From Conchocele bisecta (lineage: Eukaryota; Mollusca; Bivalvia; Lucinida; Thyasiridae): a stretch of DNA of 64,000 nucleotides. The position numbers were made by a program, and so were the translations under genes. The notes beneath the pieces were generated by a model. That model worked only from the letters and a program-made list of their open reading frames with translations, did no database searches and was not told the DNA's origin. Of the stretch, positions 41,308-51,702 are shown piece after piece. The stretch's first letter is position 1, and the number at the start of each line of letters is the position of its first letter. The stretch is taken from NCBI GenBank assembly GCA_029237695.1, contig CM055271.1:33104462-33168461 (forward strand), read 5' to 3'.

Positions 41308-41510
41308 CCCTTAGACCGCTACACACAACAATTGTCAGCTGCTGTTGCTTGTATATCTTGCCTTATTTCTTAATAAAAACATGTTTTGACAGCACTTGAA
41401 GTGCTATCAAAGCATGTCGTAATTTTTTCTAAAGTGCTGTCAAATATGATAAAAATGGAAAATTGAAAATAAACAGCAGACGTCAAAAAATTAAGATAGC
41501 AGTCTAAGGG
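41308..41510. mobile_element. A-family TTAA MITE, sharing a TTAA with the next
   Basis: TTAA 41304-41307 and 41511-41514. The hairpin centre is reduced to ACAGCACTTGAAGTGCT; right end GATAGCAGTCTAAGGG. Confidence 0.85.
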
Positions 41511-41514
41511 TTAA

Positions 41515-41657
41515 TCCTTACACTGCTGATTTAAATGTTTTTGACTGCTGTTTATTTTCTATTTCCATTTCTCTCCACAAAAACATGGTTTAGCAGTATT
41601 TTACAATCATTTCCACACAATAGCAGACAAAAATGTCTGTTCCCAGCATTCTAAGGG
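41515..41657. mobile_element. A-family relative, short
   Basis: Between TTAA 41511-41514 and 41658-41661. TCCTTACACTGCTGATTTAA ... CCCAGCATTCTAAGGG. Central hairpin largely deleted. Confidence 0.75.
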
Positions 41658-41687
41658 TTAATACTTTCACCCCTAAATATATAACCA

Positions 41688-41998
41688 GATGGCCGCGGCC
41701 CGCATGTCGAGCCCGCCAAGGCATTTGATGGTATTTTTAAAAACATTAACACAGATTTCGGACGGACGGACGGATGCGCGCCCGGACGGATGCACGGACG
41801 TTCCTACAAATGGATACTTATGTGGCTAACCCTAACCTTTTCCTTTGTTCATCCCTATTGTTCTGTAGCCACATAAACCCATTTTTAGCCATATAAAATC
41901 ACGGAACAATAGATTACATAACCTATTGTTCTCCTAGCCACATATATGTATCCATTTGTAAGCTCGGACGGACGCACGGACACACGGACACCCGGTAA
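41688..41998. mobile_element. R-family pearl-like element
   Basis: AGATGGCCGCGGCCCGCATG head, GGACGGACGGATGCGCGCCC, and an inverted pair TGGATACTTATGTGGCTAAC / CTAGCCACATATATGTATCC. Ends in GGACACACGGACACCCGG. Confidence 0.65.
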
Positions 41999-42369
41999 AC
42001 TGTATATTTTATACATTTAAGCAAATTATCTTTGATGTAGAACTATTAAATTGGCAAAAATAATAGAACAGGAAAATCATTTTCTCATGGAAGCCATCTT
42101 TTCTCTTGTTGTTGTTCAACATTCAACATAACAAAATAAAGCTTTCAAATTTACAAGATATACATTTCACTGTCAGATAAACACCCTAACACGGTAAAAT
42201 AACCAATTTCTGCATGTGTATGTTCTTTATTAGTAAGTTATTGCTACAGTTTGGACAGTTTTATATCGCTAACATATCAAACATGCCGGATAACCGATTG
42301 CAAAAATCACTCTTCCATGTGTTACATGAAAGAGATGGGGTTAAATTGCTACCCTCGCGAGAGGTATGG

Positions 42370-42714
42370 AGCTGGGTAGTAATTTTGTTTCTATGGTTTG
42401 AGGTGCACATCATTGGCTTATGACAGTGTGCAAGTATTGTGGCTGTAGGCCTAATACTGATGAAGATACAAGCTCAAAGAAAAAATTAACCAATGTAAAT
42501 AACAATGTAAATATTGCATTTGTAGGTCAAGGTCACACAAATGCCATTTGACTCACAGTGTATTGCGATGTACATCACTGGCTCATGACAGTGGGCAAAT
42601 ATTTTGGTTGTAGGCCTAATAATATTGAAGATACAAGCTCTTACAATACATTAAACTTGTGAAGGAAGGAAAGGGTAACATAAAATGCCCCCTCCACTAT
42701 CGTGGTGGGGCATA
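42370..42714. mobile_element. Pearl-like element with Q-type tail
   Basis: Two ~150-bp units (CATCA(T/C)TGGCT(T/C)ATGACAGTG, GATACAAGCTC) and the tail AATGCCCCCTCCACTATCGT GGTGGGGCATAA, the same 3' hairpin as family Q. Confidence 0.7.
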
Positions 42715-42721
42715 AATAGGG

Positions 42722-42850
42722 ATATTGTTTCCAAATCTTAAAAGTGATGACAAGTACTGCAGATCCTGATGAGATGGCTCATAATGAGCCGGCTCATCTG
42801 GATCTACAGTGCTTGCAAATGATGGAATTATGGTCTGTCGGTTTGAAAAG
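42722..42850. mobile_element. E-family MITE fragment
   Basis: GCAGATCCTGATGAGATGGC / GAGCCGGCTCATCTGGATCT hairpin; termini not preserved. Confidence 0.65.
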
Positions 42851-42975
42851 TTTACCAGAGTAGAGAGAGTGAATGCTCTGATCAGACTGCATGGATGTAT
42901 AGGGCTGATCTGGGACAACACTAGTGTCATACATATAATCAATATAAGATAAAGTAGTCACAACATATACATAAA

Positions 42976-43671
42976 CTAGAAAATGTGTTCATAGAACACG
43001 GATGCCCCACATATTGCTTTGATAATAAATGAGGCCAAATTCCAAGCCAAATTTTTTTTTACCTGAGCGTTAAAGTTTTTGAACCACCAGGTATGTGACC
43101 TTGACCCTGGGCTTGGCGGGGGCAAGACGAACGTGGATTTCGCACAGGGCAGTAGAGGACCATTAGAGCAATGCGTATATGAAGTATGAAGCTGATCCGT
43201 GAAAGGGAACAGAAATTATAAGATATTTACCCAAGCGTTTTAAAGTTTTTGAAGCACCAAGTATGTGACCTTGACCCTGGGCTTGGCGGGGGCAGGACGA
43301 ACGTGGATTTGATACAGGGCGCTAGAGGACCATTAGAGCAAAGTGTATATGAAATATGAAGCTGATCCGTGAAAGAAAACAGAAATTATAAGATATTTAC
43401 CGGAGCGTTAAAGTTTTTGAAGCACCAAGTATGTGACCTTGACCCTGGGCTTGGCGGGGGCAGGACGAACATGGATTTGGTACACAGGGCGGTAGCGGAC
43501 CATCAGAGCAATGTGTATATGAAATATGAAGCAGATCGGTCGAAGGATGATGAAATTATGAGACATTTACCCGAGCGTTAAAGTTTTGTGACCGGGACGG
43601 ATGGACGGACAGACGGGACGGACGGACAAGGGTAACACTAAATATCCCCTCCATTATCGTGGTGGGGCATA
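42976..43671 (+). mobile_element. Q-family pearl-like element, three core units
   Basis: Same head, units (TATGTGACCTTGACCCTGGG) and hairpin tail as 36539-38039 but with about three units. Confidence 0.85.
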
Positions 43672-43676
43672 ATAAG

Positions 43677-43800
43677 AACAAGAAAATATGGCCTGTCGAC
43701 TGTCGGTACACAAATGCTCCAGGTGGAAGATTGGAGAAACCCTGGCAAATTACATAACCAGACCCATAGACACACAGTCCAAACACTATATGCCTCCACG
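43677..43800 (+). mobile_element. P-family element, short form
   Basis: ACAAGAAAATATGGCCTGTC head; ends CACTATATGCCTCCACG with the hairpin cut short. Confidence 0.6.
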
Positions 43801-44004
43801 TAAGTTGTTTATACAAAATGTACCCCATATAAGGGCATTCAGCCTGAAATTGATTAAATGCGCATAAATGTGCATGCGGCATGTTGCATGTTCACCCTAT
43901 CATGTAACATAATCACCATAATTGGTCCTTATCCGACAGTGCAGGTCCACACCCAACATAGTGCCTGAGAACGTGATGGTGAATAAATTACATATTGCCT
44001 TTAA

Positions 44005-44241
44005 CCCTTAGACCGCTATCTTATTTATTTTTGTCGTCTGTCGTTTATTTTCCATTTTTATCATCAAAAACATGGTTTGACAGCACTTTAGAATAATTTA
44101 CAACATGGTTTGACAGCACTTCAGAATCATTTCCGTTGGAAATGATTCTAAAGTGCTGTCAAACCATGTTTTTTATTGAGAAATAAGGCAAGATATAAAA
44201 GCAACAGTAGACGACAATTGTTGTGAGTAGAGGTCTAAAGG
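44005..44241. mobile_element. A-family TTAA MITE, complete
   Basis: TTAA 44001-44004 and 44242-44245. Core ACAGCACTTCAGAATCATTT / AAATGATTCTAAAGTGCTGT. Confidence 0.88.
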
Positions 44242-44257
44242 TTAATGGGCTCATTCC

Positions 44258-44474
44258 AGTGTAACTGGAGAAATGGGGCTTATGGGTTTTGCGGCCAGTG
44301 TAGATCCAGATCAGCCTGTACAGCCGCACAGTCTGATCAGCATCTGCGCTGTTCATGATTCCATCAATGAAACACCTGTAATGCTTCTAACCAACAAAAT
44401 AGATCTCTATCCAGCTACAGGAGTGTGCTATTTGATCACAAATCCCATAAGCCCCATTTCTCCAGTCATTCAGC
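44258..44474. mobile_element. F-family inverted-repeat element
   Basis: GTAACTGGAGAAATGGGGCT ... CCATAAGCCCCATTTCTCCA GTCA; internal phrases as in other F copies. Confidence 0.8.
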
Positions 44475-44484
44475 TACATATGAC

Positions 44485-44883
44485 AGAGCTCCAGATAAGC
44501 TGCGTATTTGCTTAAATACCCAATTAAAATTGCCAAAACCCCAATTGAAATCATAAGTAGCGAGTATCAAAAAGCAATACAAAATTTGTGGTATCTTTAT
44601 CATGCTGCAGAAAACAATAAACAGACCAAAAATATATCATATTTTGCTTATTTTCCATGAAAACACATATTGGTATTTCATTAGAATTGTCTCCAAGGAG
44701 ACAATTCTAATGAAATGCCAAGACATGTTTTCAGTCCGAAGCAAACTATTCAATAATTGCTGTCTGTTGATGTGTAAACAGTAGTGTCATTTTATTTTAC
44801 CCAATTAAAATATTGAAATACCCAATTGCTTCAGAAATGATGGAGTGACAGACAATACATTACTAATTCCTTATCTGGAGCCC
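44485..44883. mobile_element. K-family MITE just inside intron 1
   Basis: AGAGCTCCAGATAAGCTGCG ... GAATTCCTTATCTGGAGCCC-type end at ~44883. Its end is ~22 bp from the donor of CTL exon 1 (44905). Core hairpin GGTATTTCATTAGAATTGTC. Confidence 0.8.
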
Positions 44884-44905
44884 CTGATAGGAGATGTAGT
44901 ATTAC

Positions 44906-44981
44906 CTCCGCCAACTATGGCGTCAATATCGTCCAGCTCCAACACTTCTCCATTTGCCGCCTCCCTGTCTGGGTTACCCAT
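44906..44981 (-). CDS. CTL exon 1 (start codon, residues 1-25 plus 1 nt)
   Basis: Reads MGNPDREAANGEVLELDDID then AIVGG and one base into the next codon. The start is chosen because the context is strong (A at -3, G at +4), an in-frame TAA lies four codons upstream on the minus strand, and the exon ends in a GGAG|GTAATA donor at 44905. The phase-1 end joins exon 2 to give GGGKPLKHDPKF. The segment is acidic and hydrophilic, as expected of the cytoplasmic N-terminus of CTL proteins, which varies in sequence. No signal peptide is expected. Family K repeat begins only ~22 bp into intron 1. Non-coding 5' exons farther right cannot be excluded. Confidence 0.82.
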
Positions 44982-45165
44982 TGTCAGCTCTTAGTTGTCT
45001 CCCCTGTCTCAAGACTGAGGTATCTCTCAGTCTCAACACTTAGTTATCCTCGGTAATGTTGTGGTATCTCACTTAATAAGTCTAATATGTAAATGTCTTA
45101 AATGTGAAGAAAGAAAATTCACGATATAACTCTCACTTATATCCTTGTCTCAACACTTATAGTCT
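44982..45165 (-). promoter_or_regulatory. Presumed 5' UTR/promoter-proximal region of the CTL gene, made of local ~100-bp imperfect repeats
   Basis: The DNA just upstream of the start codon carries an imperfect repeat with phrases such as CTTAGTTATC, TCTCCCCTGTCTCAA and TATCTCACTTA. It recurs at about 44990-45125, 45125-45165 (continued at 45735-45800 beyond a foldback insertion) and 45825-45930. No TATA box, initiator or CpG island is obvious, and the transcription start is not located. Calling it promoter-proximal rests only on position next to exon 1. Confidence 0.35.
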
Positions 45166-45735
45166 GTTTCACGAAAGCTGCCCAAATTTTACGGCTATAT
45201 AGACAATTCAAAAACAATATTATTTTCGATAATATTAAATTAAAGGAAAATTTAAGAATGAGCCTTCTTTTTATTTCGTGAAATTCGGTCAAATATTGAT
45301 TTTATTACGAAAAATTGATTTCTCTATGGGAATTTAACATGGGGGGAAAAGTGGAAAAGGAAGTGTGGGAGGAGTCAAAACACGAAAAAATTTGGAAATT
45401 GATTCCGAAACCTGACTAGATAGCTTGGATATGATCTAACTAAGAAAACAAAAGTTAAATTTTAAAAATCGGTCAAGTATTTCTAAAATTCAAAACAATT
45501 TCCCCATGTTAAATCCCCATAGACATCTTCACTCTTCACGTGAAGATGTCTATGGGGATTTAACATGGGGAAATTGTTTTTTCGCAATAAAATCAATATT
45601 TGACCAAATTTCACGAAATAAAAAGAAGGCTCATTCTTAATGTTTCCTTTAATTTAATATTATCAAAAGAAATCTTGTTTTTGAATTGTTTATATAGCCG
45701 TAAAATTTGGGCAGCTCTCGTGAAACAGACAGTAG
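45163..45735. mobile_element. EE foldback element upstream of exon 1
   Basis: Termini GTCTGTTTCACGAAAGCTGC and GCAGCTCTCGTGAAACAGAC. Long arms share AATTTTACGGCTATATA, ATGAGCCTTCTTTTTATTTC and TTTAACATGGGG. Inner hairpin CCCATAGACATCTTCAC / GTGAAGATGTCTATGGG. Confidence 0.8.
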
Positions 45736-45940
45736 TTATCCTCAGCAATGGCACAGTAACTCACTTATATATATTTAATTCTTGTACATGTCTTACATGT
45801 GACTATAAACCTCACTTATCTCCCCTTCCCAGCACGTAGTTATCTCCCTGTTTCAGCTTAGTTGTCCGTGGCAATGTCTGAATGTATTTCACTTAGTATA
45901 CATAATCTGTTAACATTTGTAGATATTAACATGTAACTGA

Positions 45941-47050
45941 TAACAGCCCCCTCTCTAATAGTAGCCCCCTCTCTCATAGTAGCCCCCTCTGTATCCCCTC
46001 TCTAATAGTAGTCCCCTCTCTAATAGTAGCCCCCTCTCTAATAGCATCTCTCAATAGTAGCACTCTTATACTCTCTATATAGTAGCCCCCTCTCTAACAG
46101 TAGTAGCACCCTCTCTACTAATAGTAGCACCCTCTCTAATAGTATCCCTCCTAATATAGCCCCCTCTCTAGTAGTACCCTCTCTGCTAATAGTGCTCTAA
46201 CAGTAGACTCGCTATCTAATAGTAGCCCCCTCTCTAATAGTATCCCTCTCTAATATAGCCCCCTCTCTAATAAGTTTCCCTCTCTAATAGTAGCCCCCTC
46301 TCTAATAGTAACCCTCTCAAAGTAGCCCCCTCTCTAATTGTACCCTCTCAAATAGTACCCCACCCCCTCTCTAATAGTATCCCTCCCTCCTTAATAGTAG
46401 CCCCCTCTCTATAGTAATCCCTCTCTAATAGTAGCTCCCTCTCTGATACTCTCTAATAGTATCCCCCTCTCTAACAGTACACCCTCTCTACAATATAGCC
46501 CCCGCCCCCTCTTAATAGTATCCCTCTCTAATAGTAGCCCCCTCTCTAATAGTATCCCTCTCTAATAGTAGCCCCCTCTCTAATAGTATCCTCTCTAATA
46601 GTAGCACCCTCTCTGAGATACTCTCTAATAGTGCAGCCCCCTCTCTAACAGTAGCACCCTCTCTACTAATAGTAGCCCCCTCTCTAATAGTATCCCTCTC
46701 TAATAGTAGCCCCCTCTCTAATAGTATCCCTCTCTAATAGTAGCCCCCTCTCTCATAGTAGCCCCCTCTGTATCCCCTCTCTAATAGTAGTCCCCTCTCT
46801 AATAGTAGCACCCTCTGTATCCCCTCTCTAATAGTAGTCCCCTCTCTAATAGTAGCACCCTCTCTGATACTCTCTAATAGTAGCCCCCTCTCTAACAGTA
46901 GCACCCTCTCTACTAATAGTAGCCCCCTCTCTAATAGTATCCCTCTCTAATAGTAGCCCCCTCTCTAACAGTAGCACCCTCTCTACTAATAGTAGCCCCC
47001 TCTCTAATAGTATCCCTCTCTAACAGTAGCCCCCTCTCTAATAGTAGCCC
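45941..47050. repeat. Minisatellite, ~17-18-bp unit, ~1.1 kb
   Basis: Dozens of units CCCTCTCTAATAGTAGC with higher-order variants (GTATCCCTCTC, ACTAATAGTAG). It runs directly into the right part of a U-family MITE (47051-47186), whose own terminus contains the same unit. Confidence 0.95.
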
Positions 47051-47186
47051 CCCTCCCATATTTGTATTCTAAATATGTTATTTTCACCTACGTATGTGAA
47101 AATAACATATTTTGATAATATTTTCCACATTTTGATCCCACAAATTGCATAGCCCTGGGGGCGTTTATTAGAATAAATACGGTATA
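47051..47186. mobile_element. U-family MITE, right part
   Basis: CTCCCATATTTGTATTCTAA, hairpin AATATGTTATTTTCAC / GTGAAAATAACATATT, CACAAATTGCATAGCCCTGG, and the end GAATAAATACGGTA. Confidence 0.75.
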
Positions 47187-47524
47187 TCTCCATCTAGAGG
47201 TATCTCGCTATATAGCAGAAATCTAATTCTTGAACAGGTTGTAGATGGGAATATAATGTTCACTTATAACCTCCCTTTTTATTAATGTCTTTATTAGCTC
47301 AACTATTTTTGCACATCTACAAGTCTACATGTATGTGTTGAGGTATCATACTAACCCTATATATTCAGACACCATTTATTCTGGAAAAGATGGTTCAACT
47401 GAGTGGTAAAGGCTTATACATGTACTTTCGTTGAAAAACAAAGAATATGGAGAAAGAAAATGCTGGCAAATTTTGATATTTGTAAATCAGTATCTCGTAT
47501 GAAATGGAATTATCATTCTATTAA

Positions 47525-47749
47525 CCCATTTCCTTCCAAATTTACAAACAGTTTTTTTCTATTTTCTTCATTTCTCAACAAAAGTATATACTGTTACCAT
47601 TCATTTGAACCATCTCAACGAGATGGTTCAAATGAATGGTAACAGTATATACTTCTGTTGAGAAACAAAGAATATGGCAAAAAATATGTTGGTAAATTTT
47701 GATACTTGTGAATCAGTCCGTATAATCTGCATATCTGGCATGAAGTGAA
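47525..47749. mobile_element. B-family TTAA MITE sharing a TTAA with I
   Basis: TTAA 47521-47524 and 47750-47753. Core palindrome CCATTCATTTGAACCATCTC / GAGATGGTTCAAATGAATGG. Confidence 0.88.
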
Positions 47750-47753
47750 TTAA

Positions 47754-48240
47754 AGGTACACACAATGTTCATTCTAGCAGGAACAATATCTGAGACATTT
47801 TCTGGCAAAACAAACATTTATGCACCATTACCCCACATATTGATTGGCATTATTATACATTTTATATCAGACGTAAATTTCCACACTGATATCAGGGGCG
47901 ATAACCGTGTTTCCTTAAAATGTTAACGAACATTACTATTTATTCTCTGTATTATTTTTTGATGTGCAATGATCATACTTTGTAATCTGTCGACAATATT
48001 ATTTGTTCAGGTGACGCATTTAATTAGTATAAATAATTACAAAATAGCATGCATCATTTGCATATGAAAATAGCCTGATACCACCGCGAGTCACTCTATC
48101 AGTAAAATAAATATTACTAAATGATTATATCTGTATAGCGGGCACTCATAAGTTTTAGAACGGGTGGAATAGTGACACAATTATACACTTATTTAATTCC
48201 TATAAAGAACATTTTGTGCCTACTGAGTGGGCATGTACCT
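47754..48240. mobile_element. I-family TTAA MITE
   Basis: Left AGGTACACACAATGTTC (diverged), right TACTGAGTGGGCATGTACCT; TTAA 47750-47753 and 48241-48244. Provides the uninterrupted reference for the J insertion at 38383. Confidence 0.85.
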
Positions 48241-48444
48241 TTAAACTGTCTAAATAATAGCTATGATAATCTCATCAGGAAAATGAACCTAGGGGACCAT
48301 TTGTGAAAACTGGCAAGTAAATAAATACATCATAAACAGGATTATTCAATAATTGTTCTGAAAGCTTTCATGAAGGATTCTCACAACTGAAGAACTGATT
48401 ATATGAAAGGATTACTTCCCTTGATAACACTTTGGACTATTTAA

Positions 48445-48667
48445 CCCATTTCATGCTGAGGATACTCTGATTTTTTTTGAAAAAAATCTCATTATTTTGT
48501 TCATTCATCGATAAAGGTATATGTTGTTACCACTCATTTGAACCGTCTCGTTGAGACGGTTCAAATGAGTGGTAACAACATATACTTTCCAAAGGATATA
48601 AAGAAAATAGGGATATTTTTCTCTCAAAAGGTTCATACTAATAAAAGTGTATCCCGTCTGTAATGGG
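48445..48667. mobile_element. B-family TTAA MITE, best copy
   Basis: TTAA 48441-48444 and 48668-48671. CCCATTTCATGCTGAGGATA ... GTCTGTAATGGG. Core ACCACTCATTTGAACCGTCT and its exact complement. Confidence 0.92.
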
Positions 48668-48713
48668 TTAATACTGACAATTAAATCACAAATAGAATAA
48701 TTGTTTCAAACAA

Positions 48714-49063
48714 GAAATTGCCAAAAACCCAATTGAAATCAGAAGTAGTGAGTATCAAAAAGCAATGAAAATAATGTGGTACCTTTATATCATGCTGCAG
48801 AAAACAATAAACAGACCACAAATATAGCATATTTTTCTTATTTTTTCCATAAAACACATCTTGCTATTTTATTAGAATTGTCTCCAAGGAGACAATTCTA
48901 ATGAAATGCCAAGACATGTTTTCATTTAGAAGCAAACTATTCAATAATTGCGGTCTGCTGATGTAGTGTGATTTTATTTTACCCAATTAAAATTTTGAAA
49001 TACCCAATTGCTTAAGAAATGATGGAGTGACAATACTCAATTACTAATTCCTTATCTGGAGCC
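48714..49063. mobile_element. K-family MITE
   Basis: AAATTGCCAAAAACCCAATT at the left (terminus missing) to CTTATCTGGAGCC; core TTATTAGAATTGTCTCCAAG. Confidence 0.78.
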
Positions 49064-49091
49064 TTGAACTTCAGACAGACAGATGGACATA

Positions 49092-49290
49092 AAAAGAAGT
49101 GAAAGGATTTAACATCCCACCAACAGCTAAGGTCATATAGAGACAGGATCACAATTTAAAGTATCATCAGACAGACCAGTGGGATCGAAATACTATAAAA
49201 GTATTTTTTGATGCCCGAGTCGAGGTTTGAAGCCATGACCTCCGGATTAGAAGTCAGAGGTGTTCTAACCCCTAAGCTACAACCCATCCC
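49092..49290 (-). mobile_element. tRNA-Arg-derived SINE (T family), best copy
   Basis: Minus strand: GTAGCTTAGGGGTTAGAACA (A-box), GACTTCTAATCC (matches the anticodon arm of tRNA-Arg-TCT), then GGCTTCAAACC (B-box). The body contains GGTCTGTCTGATGATAC and CTATATGACCTTAGCTG. Partial relatives at 5915-6335 and 58743-58860. Confidence 0.7.
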
Positions 49291-49519
49291 TGACAGATGG
49301 ACATGCAGACAAACGCGGGAATTCCGCCACAGAAGCAGTGTCGTGCCTGCCGAGGCATTTGACCCTAATGATCGGCACGAAAACTGTCAATACAAGGTTT
49401 GTTTAACTGGCAGCATGGGTGTGTTCCAAATGCTGATACATGTATGTATCAAGTGTCCAAATATTGAAGCAATCCATCATGTAAGAAATAAGAAAGGATT
49501 ATTCAGTTCAGTCCTAGTT

Positions 49520-49795
49520 CTGAGTACATAACTCTAATTACACTGCATTACATACGAGTTATGATGGAGTAGTCTTTCCAAATGTGCGTTTGAAGTATTC
49601 TTTGTTTACTTTCCACTTTGTGGAGAGTGACCTAAGAATTTGCTAATACACACTTTATTAGGTAAGTTTATAGAAATATCTTTGTGTCATATATTGTAGA
49701 TTTGTCTAGCAATAACAATTACAGGAAGTATGAACGTCAACGCCCTGTAGCGACATAGTGCAACCTGTTGCCTATAAAGCGGAAAATTTGCATCT
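49520..49795 (+). mobile_element. Y-family element
   Basis: AGTACATAACTCTAATTACA, TGATGGAGTAGTCTTTCCAA, GCTAATACACACTTTATTAG and GCAACCTGTTGCCTATAAAG. An inverted copy is at 58850-59200. Confidence 0.75.
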
Positions 49796-49917
49796 AGTCC
49801 ATGAGTAAGATAATGTCTATCTCGAGCATGGGATGGTTGAATCTAAATCTCAGTTGTATTGTTGTCCATCTGATGCTGTCACAGGTGAATAAGCAATATT
49901 ACATCCGCGGGAACCGA

Positions 49918-49993
49918 ATAAGCAGTTTTTGATAATACAAATGGAAAATACAAAATAAACAGCAGCCGACAAAAAATTAAGATAGTGGTGTAA
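49918..49993. mobile_element. A-family MITE fragment
   Basis: ACAAATGGAAAATACAAAAT AAACAGCAGCCGAC then TTAAGATAGTGGTGTAA. Confidence 0.65.
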
Positions 49994-50124
49994 TTCCATC
50001 AGCATTGTAATGGTTAAATGTTCCAGTGAGGCGGGAAGGCAACAGATGGGCAAATTATTTTCCTCAGTGATTCACAAAGAGAATAAATACAGCAAATCAC
50101 CCCATTGATCAGGCCCGTACTCAG

Positions 50125-50475
50125 GAATTATTTTAGGGGGGTGCGTTATCGACGGCGCGAAGGGCTAAACATTGTTTTTGCACATCCACGGACAGACCTC
50201 CGCAGATTAACCCTTTCACCCATATTAGTAACTGGAATGCATTGATTTTGATTTGTTAATTTTGCAACCAATCTAAATCATCAAAAAATTATTTTCAGAC
50301 CAGTCCATTTATGAACATGGGGTGTTTTTGTTCTCAAAATTATGAAAATTAATTACAAAAAAGTGCAGATCCTGATGAGACGGCTCGTTTGCCAATACCA
50401 CTATATATACAGGCCTGCGGGTTAAGAGTAAAATGGTTAAGGGGGGTGCATACGCACCCCCTCTGCGTATGGGCC
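50125..50475. repeat. Z-family repeat with nested E MITE
   Basis: CAGGCCCGTACTCAGGAATT ... CCGCAGATTAA | E | TTAAGGGGGGTGCATACGC ... GTATGGGCCTG. The 35695-35850 copy reads GGATTAAGGGGGGTGC uninterrupted. Confidence 0.85.
50211..50436. mobile_element. E-family TTAA MITE, nested in Z
   Basis: TTAA 50207-50210 and 50437-50440. CCCTTTCACCCATATTAGTA ... AGAGTAAAATGG. The right half of the core hairpin is deleted. Confidence 0.88.
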
Positions 50476-50634
50476 TGTTGATCTACAGAGCCTAGCTTCA
50501 TCGAGATAATCCCAGCTAAGATTAAACATAGATGTATTTTCCTGCTTCATCTGTCTTCTATATTTTCTGTATCCACATTTTAACAATCATGACCAAAGAA
50601 TTCAAATGAGTGGTGAAGAGATATATAATTCAGG

Positions 50635-51120
50635 GATCATTAAAAATTAAGGGCGAAGTGGGCGAAAGTCTCTCCCTAAATTGTCTGACTTCTCCCTATT
50701 TTGAGTTGCGGGAGAATTTTTTTCACTATATAAAAGGCTATAGCAGATCTCCAGATAAGTTTTGTGTCAAAAGAGTATTATACCCCCAGATTTCAAATTC
50801 AATGCGTATTTCACTTTTAAAGATGTATGATTGATATTCTTCCTTATTAAATAGGGAAAACATGATAAAAAAAATAAAACAAATTTAAAAATTCACATAT
50901 TTGAGCTGCAAAAAGCAAACACTGTTTGCTTTTTGCAGCTCAACTAAGTAAATTTTCGACTTATTACAGTATTTTCACTACTAGATTTGAAACTCAATGC
51001 GTATTTTCGCATTGATGTGAGTATTTTGTACTCCCACTTTTGATGATCAATGCGTATTCTGCTAAAATACGCCAATACGCACCTTATCTGGAGTACTGGG
51101 CTAGCTTGAACCCTGCAATT
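50635..51120. repeat. BB-family repeat split by an L element
   Basis: BB text to ~50748 (TTTTCACTATATAAAAGGCT) and from ~51095 (GGCTAGCTTGAACCCTGCAA). L occupies 50749-51094 with ends ATCTCCAGATAAG and CTTATCTGGAG and hairpin TGAGCTGCAAAAAGCAAACA / TGTTTGCTTTTTGCAGCTCA. Confidence 0.8.
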
Positions 51121-51298
51121 ACTTTAAGAAATATGATAACTAGAAACATGGCCTGCTGGCAGACTGATGACGCCACTGGCAGCCAATGAAAGCGAGGACA
51201 CTTCCCTCAGTCTGTGACCTTGATCTTGGGACTAACAGCGGGCCAGATATTCGCGACAGGCCGGGCCAGGGGTGGGGTTTTGTATGCCATTACATGTA
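51120..51298 (+). mobile_element. P-like fragment
   Basis: ACTAGAAACATGGCCTGCTG, CAGCCAATGAAAGCGAGGAC, TGTGACCTTGATCTTGGGAC. Tail missing; X element follows. Confidence 0.55.
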
Positions 51299-51658
51299 TA
51301 TAATTCCAGCACAAAAATATTTACACAATTCCCTAACATATGATTGGCTCGTAGCAAGTCTCTGTCCAAAATTTATATCCCAGTAAATTCCCACGCCGAA
51401 CTACTTTCCGTAACCGTGAGGCGCAGTTAAAATAATTCTTAAGAAAACTGAAAATAAACACATTTTCTTGATGAATTATTTCAAATGCTGGAATTATAAG
51501 GAATGAATGGAATTTTTGTGGAATTTATCGGGGATATAAACTTGGAAAAGTCGCGGGAATACTGGACAAGGCCTTCTGGCCTTCGTCCAGTATTTCCGCG
51601 ACTTTTCCAAGTTTATACCCCGATAAATTCCACAAAAAGGCCATTCATTCCTATAATA
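51299..51658. mobile_element. X-family foldback element, complete
   Basis: Left arm as at 34708. The 51516-51658 hairpin has arms of ~65 bp (ATGGAATTTTTGTGGAATTT ATCGGGG ... GTCGCGGGAATACTGGAC) with near-perfect complement and a GCCTTCTGGC loop. Confidence 0.85.
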
Positions 51659-51702
51659 GCTCTTTCTGCATGCACTTCACAGGTGAGCTAAAAATTACTT
51701 AA

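Larger units (their letters stand above)
2359..44981 (-). other. SLC44/CTL choline transporter-like gene, 5' eight coding exons (partial gene)
   Basis: Gene span built from eight exons read on the minus strand. The coding phases chain without conflict (exon ends 1,2,1,2,0,0,1,2), giving 253 residues before the left edge. Order: N-terminus with a KFTGPIK motif and the SCTD motif that opens membrane segment 1 in CTL proteins (residues 43-46); hydrophobic segment about 47-67; extracellular loop with cysteines at 87, 106, 118, 124, 128, 147, 166 and 180; sequons at N204 and N213; then the start of segment 2 (AWWMIV). Family knowledge: SLC44 proteins are ~650-700 residue plasma-membrane or mitochondrial proteins linked to choline and ethanolamine transport, so about two thirds of the protein lies left of this window. 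The closest remembered match is the CTL2/4/5 group, but subtype is not claimed. Introns run from 2.6 to 10.2 kb and are packed with repeats. Confidence 0.93.
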
